NCBI GenBank assembly: GCA_004835665.1
Contig: RBKR01000012.1
Location: 1,054,001-1,118,000 of the forward strand
Reading direction: 5' to 3'
DNA length: 64,000 nt
Source: Phoma sp. XZ068
Taxonomy: Eukaryota > Ascomycota > Dothideomycetes > Pleosporales > Didymellaceae
Shown: positions 46,301 to 56,802 of the stretch, piece after piece
Layout of the letters: every line of letters starts with the position of its first letter
Numbering within the stretch: the first letter of the stretch is position 1
Position numbers and translations under genes: made by a program
The notes under the pieces: generated by a model
What the model was told of the DNA's origin: nothing
The model's database searches: none
Seen by the model: only the letters and a program-made list of their open reading frames with translations

Positions 46301-48005
46301 TGGCGATCGTGGCATATTGACGGCCGCATTTGCCGAGATGATGGTACCGGCTGGAAATGCGAACGACTTCATATCTTTGGTCGATCGTCTAGTACAGGAC
46401 ATTGAAGCACTGTTCCCTGCAGAGACGCCAGGCTCCGCAACACCAAACTACGGATCCATGGACGCAAAGGGTCGCCACGCTGGTGGCTCTATCAACTCGA
46501 ACACTTCTTTAAGGCGGCGATTCGGTTTTGGAAACTTGTCGAGAGAAAACAGCAAGTCCGAAAACGAATCCAAAGTAAGCTCCCTTTGGCGATCGTTGAG
46601 CAAGAACAGCCACAGCCAAGAGAACTTTTCCGCCAGTGTATCAAAGGCTGGATCTCAGTCTGTCGGCCGCTCGAACTCGATAGACGCTGGCCGCCATTCA
46701 CCAAAGCGTCCATCATCGCGCGATCGCCCGACTGTCCTTGGCGCCTTCCAGTATGACAATGGAAGCCAGACTAATCGCTCCTTCTTGGGAACCATTGGCG
46801 AGGTACCACCTTCCAAACTCGCTGTTCCTGCCCAGCCTCGCAGGAAGCGTCGTTCGTCCTTGAGCGATCTGAAGGAACTACAGTATGCTGACAATGCGCC
46901 TTCGTGGTCCTCACAGACTCCTCGCAGACCTGACTCTACCCTGCCAAAGAACCGAGATACTGTAGAAAACTCCTCGCCTCCTCGAACGCCTTTGCGCACC
47001 GCCGTGTCCTCTCACAAGCACACGTCATCCATCCCCGCTCCAATGCGTCTAGGCTCACCGATACGCAAGGAGAATGAGCCCGCCCCGCCGGTTGGACGAA
47101 GGGGCAGTGTCCAACCCGAGTCGCGACCTCTCCAATCTTTCACCCGCAGAGGCAGCGTACAGCCCTCGCCAGCACCGACTACACCCAGGCGAGAGAGTAA
47201 AGACGAGATCACGATCAAGTCTTTTGGACAATCAACGTCGACACACTCTAGGAGACGTAACGAATCGATCACCAGTATACCCACTCTTAGACCTATGTCT
47301 GGCTCCATCGCCGGTCTGTCGGAACGACCAGGCTCTGGCAACACCGTCAGGTTGCCTCCCTCAACACCGCGCTCGCCCATCAAAGCCGTTGCACCGTCAG
47401 CAACCGCTAACGGAAGTGGCACTGCTACTGGCTCGGCAGGAACCCCGCGCAGACTCCGTATGCAGTCTCCACAGAAGCTGCGCGAACGACTCCAGACTCA
47501 GCAGAAGGATATTGAGAGCGCCTCGCACGACCTGCAGAATGTCTTGAACGACATCGGGAACGAGCTTAATGCTAAGAGCACCCCACGCTTGCACCCTCAA
47601 ACCTCTGCTCCTTCTTTAGGATCGGGTACGCCCACCAAAGGACAATCCATGACACTAGAAGCCCGAATTGCTGCCCTGGAAAAACAAGCCAAAGCCACTC
47701 TCGAAGCACTCTCGACTCGCGCTTCTACCATTTCGACCGATGTCACAAGTTCTTTGCAGGTTTCTGAAGCGCGTGTCAAGCAGCTTGATCAGCTCTACCG
47801 CGACTCGAATGCTGAAAACGAGGCACTGTATGCACGCTTCAACGAGGAACTGGAGAAGGTGACGAGCAGTGCGCGCAGAGGCAAGGCCAGTGAAGAAGTC
47901 GATCGCCGACTGAGAGCCAGCGAGGAGGAGAACGCGAGGTTAAGAAAGGAAAACGCGAGACTGAAGAGGGAGGTTGCGGGATTGAAAGCGCAGATCAGGG
48001 AGTGA
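43308..48005 (+). CDS. Large RhoGEF, Bud3-like
   Basis: Guanine nucleotide exchange factor for a Rho GTPase; Bud3-type proteins of filamentous fungi activate Rho4 at septation sites. One intronless frame of 1565 residues, the longest in the window. Residues 1-200 are a fungal N-terminal domain (SPVLIFYGPTSTAAQTTNSR, LIISPTASFYNAV). The DH domain lies at about 245-460: LDTEENYVSKVHDLVNNV opens it and LLIEPVQRLPRYNLYIDQIV is the diagnostic CR3. A PH-like region follows (about 490-640, TPGIFVLFSDFLVIL). A helical domain sits at about 885-1020. The rest is serine/proline-rich and ends in a coiled coil (RLRASEEENARLRKENARL). The DH assignment is firm; the Bud3 name is inference from N-terminal resemblance and architecture. 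Confidence 0.85.
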   Translation: MGVVINQEPAALPAADLSLFHTTDELLSNSPVLIFYGPTSTAAQTTNSRIQTHVFTPAGLSSYARLIISPTASFYNAVTCLPREEQGDEICRGLAFSLYKYFVELPAEVKHAWERRYSTRANMHMAPALFSEQHAAIVAAKMVKVENVEDVIVDVRHALGEQTLSWVDMDVVLPQGSIHKVDTRESAQFDEPDDDALEQQYGSYAPVIRLFGESTFLPTSRLRRAPSKANQLSRSQSFSRKQKEALRREMCELLDTEENYVSKVHDLVNNVAVEFREKAKHRSTSSTSPNEQTLQGLFPPSLDKILEVNSTFLEELRVILEETENGAIQDIEESTDDVFIAPLRGQKDPPDVTGAAKVAKALVEWFPKFGDCYTDYMAAHGDFSQLLKAFTKEPASSFSKRVYETGEQRLTSLLIEPVQRLPRYNLYIDQIVKQLPVRHPAIKTFLKARDIVSEICSREGSTAQQMKISDRLRKMVYQWPSSLRPQGRLIAAIDVVELAPPYHGELSGPATTPGIFVLFSDFLVILHKPSDCTANARSLMTDLDSPRLNDASDDSELVFHQHLRLCDVFASEHAESSIIQLLSPTPRTIQLGRPPTPDRQNMGIRMYYAQGAYEGRAQRVIEDITKARIEGRFAEAERDSYKWEVRSRPGDLNLFSSVTEEAGGAPPEGRREPAKVQILIEASKFSQPIEVGYDGIEVVVKISILDNGFYFMDISGPNGYLARDKLTKVEFLPVLTKRLANYFQQRNNVKNPVLSEAYLFRNHLILQSLNLRMTDAEEWRELKSRPASPVKMLSNIFGASVSRDSGSRKLQRNAHTLGDIPRMAPPLQLVPTRTQSRDGPSSRPTSSRSAFDELQPVDSLTKLEDSLANITMALSARKGNIVGRSVRARVVADELVVNELYNSLLESPSNLDLASQSSVDVLFAVFDKFLNVAWKERMGPVLSHATFVSLQMRSDSMYPGEFEEYFRATFNNLATHNQRATRVIIQLLAELLDGTSNDGDRGILTAAFAEMMVPAGNANDFISLVDRLVQDIEALFPAETPGSATPNYGSMDAKGRHAGGSINSNTSLRRRFGFGNLSRENSKSENESKVSSLWRSLSKNSHSQENFSASVSKAGSQSVGRSNSIDAGRHSPKRPSSRDRPTVLGAFQYDNGSQTNRSFLGTIGEVPPSKLAVPAQPRRKRRSSLSDLKELQYADNAPSWSSQTPRRPDSTLPKNRDTVENSSPPRTPLRTAVSSHKHTSSIPAPMRLGSPIRKENEPAPPVGRRGSVQPESRPLQSFTRRGSVQPSPAPTTPRRESKDEITIKSFGQSTSTHSRRRNESITSIPTLRPMSGSIAGLSERPGSGNTVRLPPSTPRSPIKAVAPSATANGSGTATGSAGTPRRLRMQSPQKLRERLQTQQKDIESASHDLQNVLNDIGNELNAKSTPRLHPQTSAPSLGSGTPTKGQSMTLEARIAALEKQAKATLEALSTRASTISTDVTSSLQVSEARVKQLDQLYRDSNAENEALYARFNEELEKVTSSARRGKASEEVDRRLRASEEENARLRKENARLKREVAGLKAQIRE

Positions 48006-50011
48006 GTGGGTTGCACTCACTGCTGGCACCGTCGTTCCTCATTCAAGTCGTTTGCTAGGAAGGGCAGCTCTATTGACGCACACAGGTGGCTTCCATCCAT
48101 CAGCCTGTATGCGATACAGTTCGTTCTCGAGTTCTCAACTCGTTTCGCTTCGACCTCTTGCGCAGTTGCAACGACAATCCTGTTGGCGTGGCGTTGTATC
48201 GCAACCAGCCTCATTCTAGCGTTTCACTGCGCCAGAACCCTTCTTTCCTTCCTGTTCAGCCCTTTGTTCGTACTGCTTGCGCAACACAGCCTGGGAGGAA
48301 GTAGCATTGGATGGAGTAATAATGGACAGAGGGACATTGGTCAGGAAGCATGAGCAGATGGATGCTCACCTCAATTGGTACATTTTCATCATTGCAGGAG
48401 TTCTAGCATGCGGGATCAGGGCATTATACCACTTGCATATTTACCAGAAACAATTCATGGAAACAAATACGCTGTCATGCTGTGCATTTACATCATCGTC
48501 GTGTCGTATCTTCGAATCTTCGGTCTTATACGTCGTGTAGATGTAGACTTGTTCATCTCCAGAGCATCTGTGGATTTGGGGTAGGGAAGAAATTACTCTT
48601 CAGCTCCCTCACTGACTTGACCGTTCATCGTGGTAGCTGCCGCCACACACGCTAATCCAGCGCTCCCGCACCGCATCCAGCTGTGGCGTCTCACCTCCTT
48701 CTGAACACCGCTCAGCTAGCCTCGTGCCACGGCGCTGTGCGGAGATCTTCAGCGTGTTAGCAGAGAGATGCAATGCCATGGTCGACATTCTAGACCCAAG
48801 GGACGTATATGGGGTAGAAATTAACCTGTGTCGAGGATAGCCAAACTTGGGGCAGTTATTAGTAGCGCTGGTATTGTTTCTCCGGACCAATGCGCTAGAT
48901 GTTACTACTAATGCTTAACCTACTACCCCTCATCTTTACTCCTACTTTCTATGCCTTGGATGGCTGGAAACTGCCATTACTCCTGAGGATAAATCGGTTC
49001 GGGCGGTTGAGGTACCGGGAGACTGCCGATTTGCCCTGGGACTAGAGGCAGTTTCCAACCATCTAAGAAATACATGTTTCTGGCTGGCCATTGATAAATG
49101 TCGACTGAATGTTCCTACTGGATTATTTCCCACACAGGCCAACTTGCACGGTAGTCGAATGTTGGTCGCCATCAGTGCATGTGGTCCAACCAGTCTCTCT
49201 GGTGAGTGCCGTGCCCTCGGTACCAATTGCATTCCACAGCTGTCACCCATTGGGCCGGGATTGTATCGCGGACTGCGGCCACTAGCTCGGTCCCAGACAC
49301 ATTCCCAGAAGAGCCTCCATTCCTGGTGCGACCCAGCGGAACGGCTCCTCAGCTGGGGCTGAGATATCCTGCACCCCGCCTCCATCCAGCAACACCATCG
49401 TAGCTGCCGTCACCGCCCATGGGTAAGACTGCAAAAGTGCTGGTGTAGGGCTGAAGCTAGACTGTATGGAGCCGCAGAGGCGTGGAACAAGCTCAGTAGC
49501 TTTGAGACGCCATGGTCTGCCCTGGACTGGCTCGCCATTCAGGTTGCGCTAACAGTACTGCTTCATGTGATGTTGCGGTGAGCCAGCCACGCTTTGGTAT
49601 TGAAGCACGATCATTAATCGTCAGTAGTTTGTTGGTTCTCAGTATTGCTGCCAAGGTGGTGGATGAACGGAGCATTTCGTGGACGCCGACTAGTTAAGGC
49701 TGAAGGAATGTGGATGCTGCTGGTCAAACTGCTAACTTTTAATCAACCACTGTAGTCATTGTGAGTATATCTGTTAAGTGTATATATTTCAAGTACGGTG
49801 ACTGCTTGAATATTTACTTGTAACATTTGCATCTTACTTCTACATTCTCAATTGTGGTTGGTCGGAGAATTCACCATTCCATACTCCCCAGCCACCATCA
49901 AACAGTGGTATATCACTACAACACTGGTGGACACCCGACTCCGCAAACTTTATCACCTATCCTAAACTCAACTATCATTTCAACGGAAGTCAGATCAAGT
50001 CTGGCACCAAC
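48006..50011. other. Two-kb gene-free region
   Basis: From the RhoGEF stop to the next start codon. Frames up to about 147 codons occur (48942-49385, minus) but lack protein-like periodicity or recognisable motifs. The end (about 49720-49830) is AT-rich, suggesting a promoter. Confidence 0.4.
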
Positions 50012-50812
50012 ATGTACTACCTCATCCACACACCTCACCACCCGCGACCTTACCTCTCCACCGTCTCCTTCATCGCCAATGACTTCGCATCCTGGGGCTG
50101 CAGAGTAACGAGCCACACAAGCACATCCCCCTACATCAAAGAAATCCGGCACCAAGAACAGAGGAACCGGCCAGCAAGCCGCCGCATCGAATTAATGGAA
50201 GTCTGGGCCAAAGAAGTGCTCGCTCGAAAACAACAACGGCACCCCGCAGCAGCTACTACAGCGTCGCCAGAAGCACGGAAAGAAAGAGCGTCGACATTCG
50301 CGCAGGACTTTGTGTCGAGTCTTTCTGACTTTGGCACGTTGACACGATCTAGTTACATAGAGAGTTTATCTGCTAACTCTGCACCAGAATCCCCTTTCGT
50401 CGCACCGAAAATACTTGAGAATGATCCCCTTCCACTCCCAGAATACCCCTTTGCGCTGGTCGCAAAGCACACCCGTCTCCTCCACCGCTGCGCGTATACA
50501 TCTTGTTCTCCGCTGCCGTCGTGGGCGGATCCGGATATCTTCGCTGCGGATCTGGTTGTGCTTGAGTTTCGGTTCGAGAAGAGCTTGAAGCGCGCACAGC
50601 TGTCGCACGCACTGAATGAAGCTGTAGGGAAGGGGGTGGGAAGAATGGGCAGGATTGAGAGAGTTGGCCAGATGGGTATTATGAGAGTGTCGATGTGGGT
50701 CGATGTCGGCGATCTGGTATTGGGGGAATGTGAGAAGGGGGAGGTGGAGGATCCGGTGCCGGGGTATGAGAAGGGGGCTTGGGAGTGGCCACCGGCGTAC
50801 GTCGAGTGCTGA
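50012..50812 (+). CDS. Hypothetical protein, 266 residues
   Basis: Single-exon frame with an ATG in fair context. It opens YYLIHTPHHPRPYLSTVSFIAND, then an arginine-rich helix (RIELMEVWAKEVLARKQQRH), a serine-rich linker, and a more ordered part after residue 135 (YPFALVAKHTRLLHRCAYTSC, DIFAADLVVLEFRFEKSLKRAQLSHALNEA) ending WPPAYVEC. No signal peptide or membrane segment. I do not recognise the family. The frame's codon use and absence of stops over 266 codons, with a short convergent gap to MCM6, support a real gene. Confidence 0.55.
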   Translation: MYYLIHTPHHPRPYLSTVSFIANDFASWGCRVTSHTSTSPYIKEIRHQEQRNRPASRRIELMEVWAKEVLARKQQRHPAAATTASPEARKERASTFAQDFVSSLSDFGTLTRSSYIESLSANSAPESPFVAPKILENDPLPLPEYPFALVAKHTRLLHRCAYTSCSPLPSWADPDIFAADLVVLEFRFEKSLKRAQLSHALNEAVGKGVGRMGRIERVGQMGIMRVSMWVDVGDLVLGECEKGEVEDPVPGYEKGAWEWPPAYVEC

Positions 50813-51003
50813 GCGTTAGGGAGTGGATGGATTGTGAATAGGCGCAGGACTGGTCTCTTGCATCGCTGCATTACAATGCATTGGGTATAACATTATGCCA
50901 AAAATCTACATGTCGCGGATCTGAACGCCAGCTCCAGACCAGACTTGAACGCCCAACATACTTCATACTTGTCGTGTTCACATCTCCGTCGTTGTTCTAG
51001 ATC

Positions 51004-53970
51004 TTAGACTATGTCCTCAACAGGGCAGTTGGGATGCAGGACGTATACAACCTTACCGCCGGCCTCGGACTGGCCCTGTTCGTCCGCGAGTCCCTCACCC
51101 CGGATCAGCATAAGATATTGTTCCTGCGACTGCCGTTAGTAGGGATTCGAAATATACATAAACATCACAACATACCTTGACAACCTTCTTCAACACCTTC
51201 TTCGCAAGCACCCTCTCCGCCTCAAGGTCTTCCTGCGTCTCCATTTCATTCTCCTTCTGCTCGAGGTACCAGATCAGCAACTCCTCCTCCTCAACACCAT
51301 CCTGTGTCTCCTCCTGGTCGTCGTTGACCCTACGCACGAACATATTCCGCATCGCGATGTACTTGTCATGGGTGATCTTTGTCTTCTCCCTCGGCGCAGG
51401 AGCAGGTGTTTCTGTGCGTGCGCGCTCGTCCATTGTTGCGTCATTGTCTTCAGCTTCGGCGGCTGCGGCCGCGGCGAGAACAGCCTCGTCGTCTTCATCT
51501 TCCATCTCCACGTCATCCTTCTCGACCGAAATGATGGATTGGCGGAGCAGGTTGTACGCTTCCCTGACGAATTCGGGGGTGATGTCGCCGACGCAATTTG
51601 CTTTCGCAATGGCCTCTGACAGACGGATCATGGACTCGAGTTGACGGACTGTGATGCGGTAGCTGTTGCGTCCGATGCCGCCCTGAGCGTCATCGGCGCG
51701 AAGCTCCTTGTACTTCTCGACAAGCGTCTCACGTGCCTCGTCTGTGAATTCAGGGCGGAAGGTCTTCGCAAAGCGGATGTAGCGTTGCAATTGTTCGGTC
51801 GAGAATTCGGGTTGGACGAACTCATCGCGGTCTTTGTGGATGCCAACAATGTGTTCAGCGAGGTGGCGGTCAACGGCTTCGTCACATTCGTCAAGGACGA
51901 CGAAGAACAGATCGAAACGGGACATGATGGGTGCGGACATGTTGACGTTCGCACGGAGTGTAGTCTTGCGGTTGTAGCGTCCGCCAACGGGGTTAGCAGC
52001 GGCGAGAATCGATGTGCGGGCGTTCAGGGTAGCTTGGATGCCGGCTTTGGCGATGGAGATGGTCTGCTGTTCCATAGCTTCGTGGATGGCAACTTGGTCG
52101 GCGATGTCCATCTTGTCGAACTCGTCAATGGCGCAAATACCGTTATCTGCAAGCATAAGAGCTCCAGCTTCGATGGTAAATTCGCCAGTCTCTTCATCCT
52201 TGACAACGGCAGCTGTCAGACCTGCCGCCGAAGATGCCTTACCAGAGGTGTAGACAGAGCGAGGCAAGAAGCTGCAAACGTATTTCAAGAACTGTGACTT
52301 CGATGTTGAAGGGTCGCCAACGATGCAGATGTTAATGTCGCCACGCAGAGCCATGCCTTCCGGCGTCTCTTTCGATACACCGCTCATCAATTGGAGGAGG
52401 ATACCCTTCTTGATCACTTGGTGACCGTAAACCATGGGAGCGATCGAGTCGACCAGACGCATGAAGATGTTAGGCTTGTGCACCATATCCTTCAGATCCT
52501 GGATCTCTGCCGCTGTCAGAGTCGCCAAATATTCTTCCTGTGCTTCTTCTCCAGATGTCGCATTGGATTCGATTTGACCTTGGTGGAGAGACGCGAGAAT
52601 GTTGCCGGCTTGGCCATTGAGGTGGTGGTTCGATGATTGTCCTGGTGTTGTATGGTCGGGCGAAATCATGCAGGCAAGGAAAGACATTCGGTAGGTCAAG
52701 TCGCGTACACCAAGCGCTTTAAGGCCACTGACACCAGAACCACCAGCATCGTTGCCTCGTGATGCGTTTGATGTGTCCCTCATGGCTTGTGGTCGTACAC
52801 CTGGTACGCGGAATTGGCTGACATCTGGAATGACGATAGCAGTACCGGTGAAAATGCACTTTTCTCCAGCTTTTGCGCGGTCGACCATCTCTCCTCGCAG
52901 AATAACATCCATAGTTCGAGGCATGCTACCTGTGGGGATTTCTGAACTGTTCTCCTGGATGCGCACCTTCTGCCAATCCACAAAAGTAGACTGCCTGATG
53001 TCCAGTCTCCATCCCTCTCGATTCATGCATGTGACGTTCGGACATTGTGTCGGCTCGGTGTACTTAAATGTCTGTTCGATGTTGGGTACGACTGTATTGC
53101 AGATCTCACAGACGAAGGTTGCCATGGACAACTCTGGTCGTACTTCAGATGTGCGTGTAGCAGTGCCTGAGATGGAGAGCAGGCTGCCGATGGACGTAGT
53201 ACGCAGCTGGCGGATGCGCGAAACGAGGGGCAGATTGTAGAAGGCCAGGGTGAACAGCTTGTCTGTCTGCTGGTTCGCTGTCTTCTCCTTCAAGCTGTCG
53301 TTCTGGCTTGTAGCGTTCTCAGCCAGTGAGGCAGCGGTCGCTGAGGATGTCGATTCTGGCTGTCGGTGCTGGCGGAAGTATTGTGGTTCATACTTGGCGA
53401 GCAAGCTGTGAAGGGCGCGGATCATGTATGGCAGAAAGCGGTAGTATTCGCTGGCGATGGCTTGTGCCAAGATGCCATCCTCATGTCGCATGAGGTGTGT
53501 GTAATCGACGTAGAGGGTGGACAGCTGGTAGAGCTTCATGCCGCGTATTTGTGCGACATAGTACTTGTCTGTAGTCGCCACGCTCGATACTGGGAGCGCT
53601 GAGGAGGAGGGTTCTTCTGTGTAACTACAATCATGTCAGGGTTTTTCCTGTCTTGCTGTCCACACTGCTGGACTCACTTCTCCAAGAATTCCTGGAAACG
53701 GAGTGATAGAGTCTCTCCGGTCACATCTACAACCCTAGGAATATCTGTTCTGGGCGCATTGGGTCGTCTAGCGCCTCCTCTTGCGCCTACAACCTCATCG
53801 TCCGGGAATGCTTCGATATCGCTGTTTGCGCCATTGCTCTCGGACGGCGGTCCACGAGGTCTTGCAGAGGACGACCGAATGCCTGATGACCGCGGTGTAG
53901 GCCCGCCAGCGGTACTGGCTGGGGTTGCTGCGGCGTCCGAGTGCAGAACAGCATCTAAAAGCGAAGACAT
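51004..53970 (-). CDS. MCM6: Replicative helicase subunit Mcm6
   Basis: Subunit of the MCM2-7 hexamer that unwinds DNA at replication forks in the nucleus. Exons 53970-53678, 53624-51176 and 51123-51004 give 953 residues. The first 97 residues are a disordered Ser/Pro/Arg-rich tail. The zinc site (CEIC ... CPNVTC) is at about 270-295, the MCM ATPase follows with Walker A GDPSTSKSQFLK (about 535), Walker B ICAIDEFDKM, and the arginine-finger SRFD (about 664). MCM6 rather than MCM5 or MCM4 is indicated by DSIAPMVYGHQVIKKGILLQLM, FVVLDECDEAVDRHLAEHIVGIH and the winged-helix C-terminus restored by the last exon (VVKEQYLMLIRGEG). It converges with the preceding hypothetical gene. Confidence 0.95.
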
Positions 53971-54414
53971 GGCGGGTTGCTGCCGTACTTGTGTCGTGGG
54001 AGGGTGGTGATGTGGGGTTAAGGGGACGCGTTTTCTCGCGCCCGCGTTCAATCAACCGGGCAACCGCGTTTTGCGCTAGACCAAAATTGGGTTTAATTGA
54101 TTCTGAGGGGCTCGACATCAGTACAACACATGGCAGAGCAAGGCTCTGAATACTTATAGATGAATTTTCTAATGTGATGATGCCAATTAGGCCTATGGGG
54201 TGCTGCTGAATCTACACAGCCGAATGCAGGAGACATACGAGGAAGGGTATACAACTCAATCAGATCCCGTCCAACCCAAGCTCTGGTGCCATTGAGCACA
54301 AAGATATGCAGCGCCGATGGCTTTGAGAGCCACAACAACAAAAAAACAAACCCAGAACGCCGTTACCATGACTCCAAGCAATAGACTAAAGTCCGTTCGA
54401 AAAGATGCCAGCAT
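53971..54414. other. Tandem intergenic region upstream of MCM6
   Basis: About 440 bases between the MCM6 start and the stop of SAD1, both on the minus strand. I saw no intact MluI cell-cycle box (ACGCGT) apart from an ACGCGT at about 54027-54032, 57 bases upstream of the MCM6 start codon, which fits an MBF-type site of G1/S genes. Confidence 0.4.
54027..54032. promoter_or_regulatory. MluI cell-cycle box-like ACGCGT upstream of MCM6
   Basis: The palindrome ACGCGT occurs in the segment GGGGACGCGTTTTCTCGCGCC, 57 bases before the MCM6 ATG. In yeasts MBF binds ACGCGT in promoters of replication genes including MCMs. The motif is read directly; function is inferred. A six-base site occurs by chance often enough that this is only suggestive. 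Confidence 0.45.
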
Positions 54415-56802
54415 CTAATCGTTTAGGGTAACGTCGTAGTTGAACTTCTCTTCAGCATCATCACCGTGTAATCGTACCCGGTAGATGCAGGTATTCGGAG
54501 CTCCCCAGTTCGACGTGACTTGCACGATGACCCTGCTCGTAGGTACCGACAGCTCGGCATCGAGATCGAATGTCTGCACGTGGTTGGGAGCGTGGATGTT
54601 GTACTTGAACGAGCCCAAGCAAACGTAGCCGTGTCCTCGCAGGTCAGCGGGATCCAAGCACTTATTGTGGCTCTGACCGTAGTCTTGTTTGATTGGCTGA
54701 TCAGTCTCTGCCCACAGCTCGATGTTGCGTGGCGCATTATTGATGTTACCCGTCGGGGACATGCTCATGGGCGCATGTTCGACAGTGACCTGCTTTGGAA
54801 ACAGGTGACGCGGCAGAGAGACACCAAGCCGAGCATATCCTCTCATAGGGTTCGGCGCCGCACACCAGCAGTCACCAAATTCTTCCCATCTCGTGAGTGC
54901 CGCTTTGGGTGGATTTGGGGTAGCACGACGTGGTTTGCCAAAGGTCCAACTTGAACTGTTGTCGAATGTCGACGACGTACGACCAGGTTCGATGAGCGCG
55001 CCGAGGCCGGTGGAGAAGTAGTTGGGTTTCTTCAACGTGAGTTCGTAGTTCGCGACAAGGATGCTTTGTGCAAGAGACTGAAGGCGAATGGAATCCATCA
55101 AAGTCTTACGTGCCTCCGCTTGGATCAACGACTTCATCTGCGTTTCGTGGGTTTTCAAGCCTTCGAGAATTTTGCGGTCAACGTCTGCAGAGACAGTCTT
55201 GTAGTGTTCCTGGATAGTTCTCATGAATTCGTGACGGTGCACTATCTCCGGTCGAGCTGTTGGCGATCCGACGTCCACAGGCTTGCTGTCTAGAGCGCGC
55301 ACTTTCTCGCGGTTCGCTTTGAGGAAGTCAACCCAGTTAGGATCATCGCCCTTGGACTGCGCTTTACTCAGTAGTGCGTTCCAGAATTCGTCAGTGACCT
55401 CGCCACGACCATCCGGGTGGCGGCGAATAACGACAAACTTCGGCAGCTCTTCTTTGATGTTGTCGATGGCACCTTCTAAAGTGTTAAACTTTCCTGCGTA
55501 CTCCTGGTGGTTCTTCCACATGCGTGACCACAAGAGGTGATCGTCATCGCTACCGTCTCCATACAACCATGTAAGGAGGACCTTCGTTTCGTTGTACTTC
55601 CGCTCCCCCGGCATGATCCAATCTGCTAAATCATACCATGCTGTCGAGATACGAGTGCCGACTGCGGTGTGCATGCCAACTTTGCGATTGGTGTCTGAAA
55701 AGGTGGCGGACATTAGGGCCGAGAGAAGTAGAATGCCGGCAAAGGCTAATAAGCCCCAGAATGCTTGCTTGACTAGTGGTAACCATGGCCACTCGGGCTC
55801 GTCCTCTGGTAGCTCACTGTGCGAGAAGCCCTCAGCTGGCTCAACTTGACCGAGCCATTGTTTGACAACTTCGGGCCGGCTGGCCTGGGGTCGTGCTAGA
55901 TTCTGTGGTCGAAGACGAAGTTCTGATCGTAATTCTGGCTGTTGCTCAATCCGTGGCTGGATCTGTGGCTCGCTTCGCGGTTCAATTCGAGACGCTGTCC
56001 GCGCTTCAGGTCTCTGGGTATAGTGGTCTTCTGGTGAGCGTATTGGTCTCGGTACAGTTGGAGGGGCAAGCCGCGGTCGTGGTGGGCCCTCTCGCTGCAA
56101 TCTGGCACGCTCTTCCGCGAGAAGATCATCGATGGATTCGTCAATTGCTACCTTATCGGGCGTGGCTTTGGTGCTAGGTAACACTCTGGTCGGCTGGCCT
56201 ACACGACGCAAGGTGCTCCTGGGTACTGGGGTTGGCTGTTGTGATGAAGAACGTACGAATGTGCGACGCTGAGGCTCTTGCAGCATGCCGGCTTCATGCT
56301 CCATACCAAAGGATTTGGATGTGTTGCCAATCGAGAAGGCCAGGTCGTCATCACTGAATGGGGCGTCAGGTGTCTCGAAGAAAGTGAAAGTAGCTGGTAT
56401 TCGCGGAGGGGAAGAGCGTTCGTGAGCTGGTGATTTCCGCGCGTTGTTGCCCTGAAGTGCACCACTCATCGTTGCCTCATTACCCAGCTCATCAACGCTG
56501 TCGTCTTCTTCCGCCTCTTCCTCATCATCACGAGCCACAGCGTCACCTCTTTGATTTTGAAATGCTTGAGCGAAGCCAGTGGCGGATACGGATAACTCCT
56601 CAGCAGCACCAACACGACCACTGGCGCCATAGGCGTTCGACCGACGAGCCTTGACTTTTGTGAGTGGTCCTTGTTTGCGTTGACGAGTGCCTCCAGAGGT
56701 CATGGTGGTCACCACCGACTGTTCGATAATAGAGCCAGCTTTGGAACTCAGCCGTCCCGAACGACGAGGCGTGGGCCCGCCCAAGCCTGTCAACTGCGAC
56801 AT
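54415..56802 (-). CDS. SAD1: SUN-domain spindle pole/nuclear envelope protein Sad1
   Basis: Inner nuclear membrane protein of LINC complexes, linking KASH proteins and the spindle pole body to the nucleus. One exon, 795 residues. The N-terminal 340 residues face the nucleoplasm and are disordered and basic (TPRRSGRLSSKAG, then proline/arginine/glutamate repeats). A membrane helix lies at about 345-370 (FWGLLAFAGILLLSALMSA). A helical, partly coiled region follows (about 430-600). The SUN domain is C-terminal (about 610-795): WEEFGDCWCAAPNPMRGYARL, HLFPKQVTVEHAPMSMSPTG, and CLGSFKYNIHAPNHVQTFDL. The frame is open further upstream to 57057 without an ATG; the start at 56802 fits the family. Confidence 0.9.
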   Translation of the reverse strand: MSQLTGLGGPTPRRSGRLSSKAGSIIEQSVVTTMTSGGTRQRKQGPLTKVKARRSNAYGASGRVGAAEELSVSATGFAQAFQNQRGDAVARDDEEEAEEDDSVDELGNEATMSGALQGNNARKSPAHERSSPPRIPATFTFFETPDAPFSDDDLAFSIGNTSKSFGMEHEAGMLQEPQRRTFVRSSSQQPTPVPRSTLRRVGQPTRVLPSTKATPDKVAIDESIDDLLAEERARLQREGPPRPRLAPPTVPRPIRSPEDHYTQRPEARTASRIEPRSEPQIQPRIEQQPELRSELRLRPQNLARPQASRPEVVKQWLGQVEPAEGFSHSELPEDEPEWPWLPLVKQAFWGLLAFAGILLLSALMSATFSDTNRKVGMHTAVGTRISTAWYDLADWIMPGERKYNETKVLLTWLYGDGSDDDHLLWSRMWKNHQEYAGKFNTLEGAIDNIKEELPKFVVIRRHPDGRGEVTDEFWNALLSKAQSKGDDPNWVDFLKANREKVRALDSKPVDVGSPTARPEIVHRHEFMRTIQEHYKTVSADVDRKILEGLKTHETQMKSLIQAEARKTLMDSIRLQSLAQSILVANYELTLKKPNYFSTGLGALIEPGRTSSTFDNSSSWTFGKPRRATPNPPKAALTRWEEFGDCWCAAPNPMRGYARLGVSLPRHLFPKQVTVEHAPMSMSPTGNINNAPRNIELWAETDQPIKQDYGQSHNKCLDPADLRGHGYVCLGSFKYNIHAPNHVQTFDLDAELSVPTSRVIVQVTSNWGAPNTCIYRVRLHGDDAEEKFNYDVTLND

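Noticed and set aside
48942..49385. 147-codon minus-strand frame after the RhoGEF
   Set aside because: All overlapping frames look equally open; no motif, start context or splice partner supports it.
51004..53970. Assignment of the helicase gene to MCM5 (Cdc46)
   Set aside because: The zinc-site spacing, DSIAPMVYGH segment and C-terminal winged-helix sequence fit MCM6 better.
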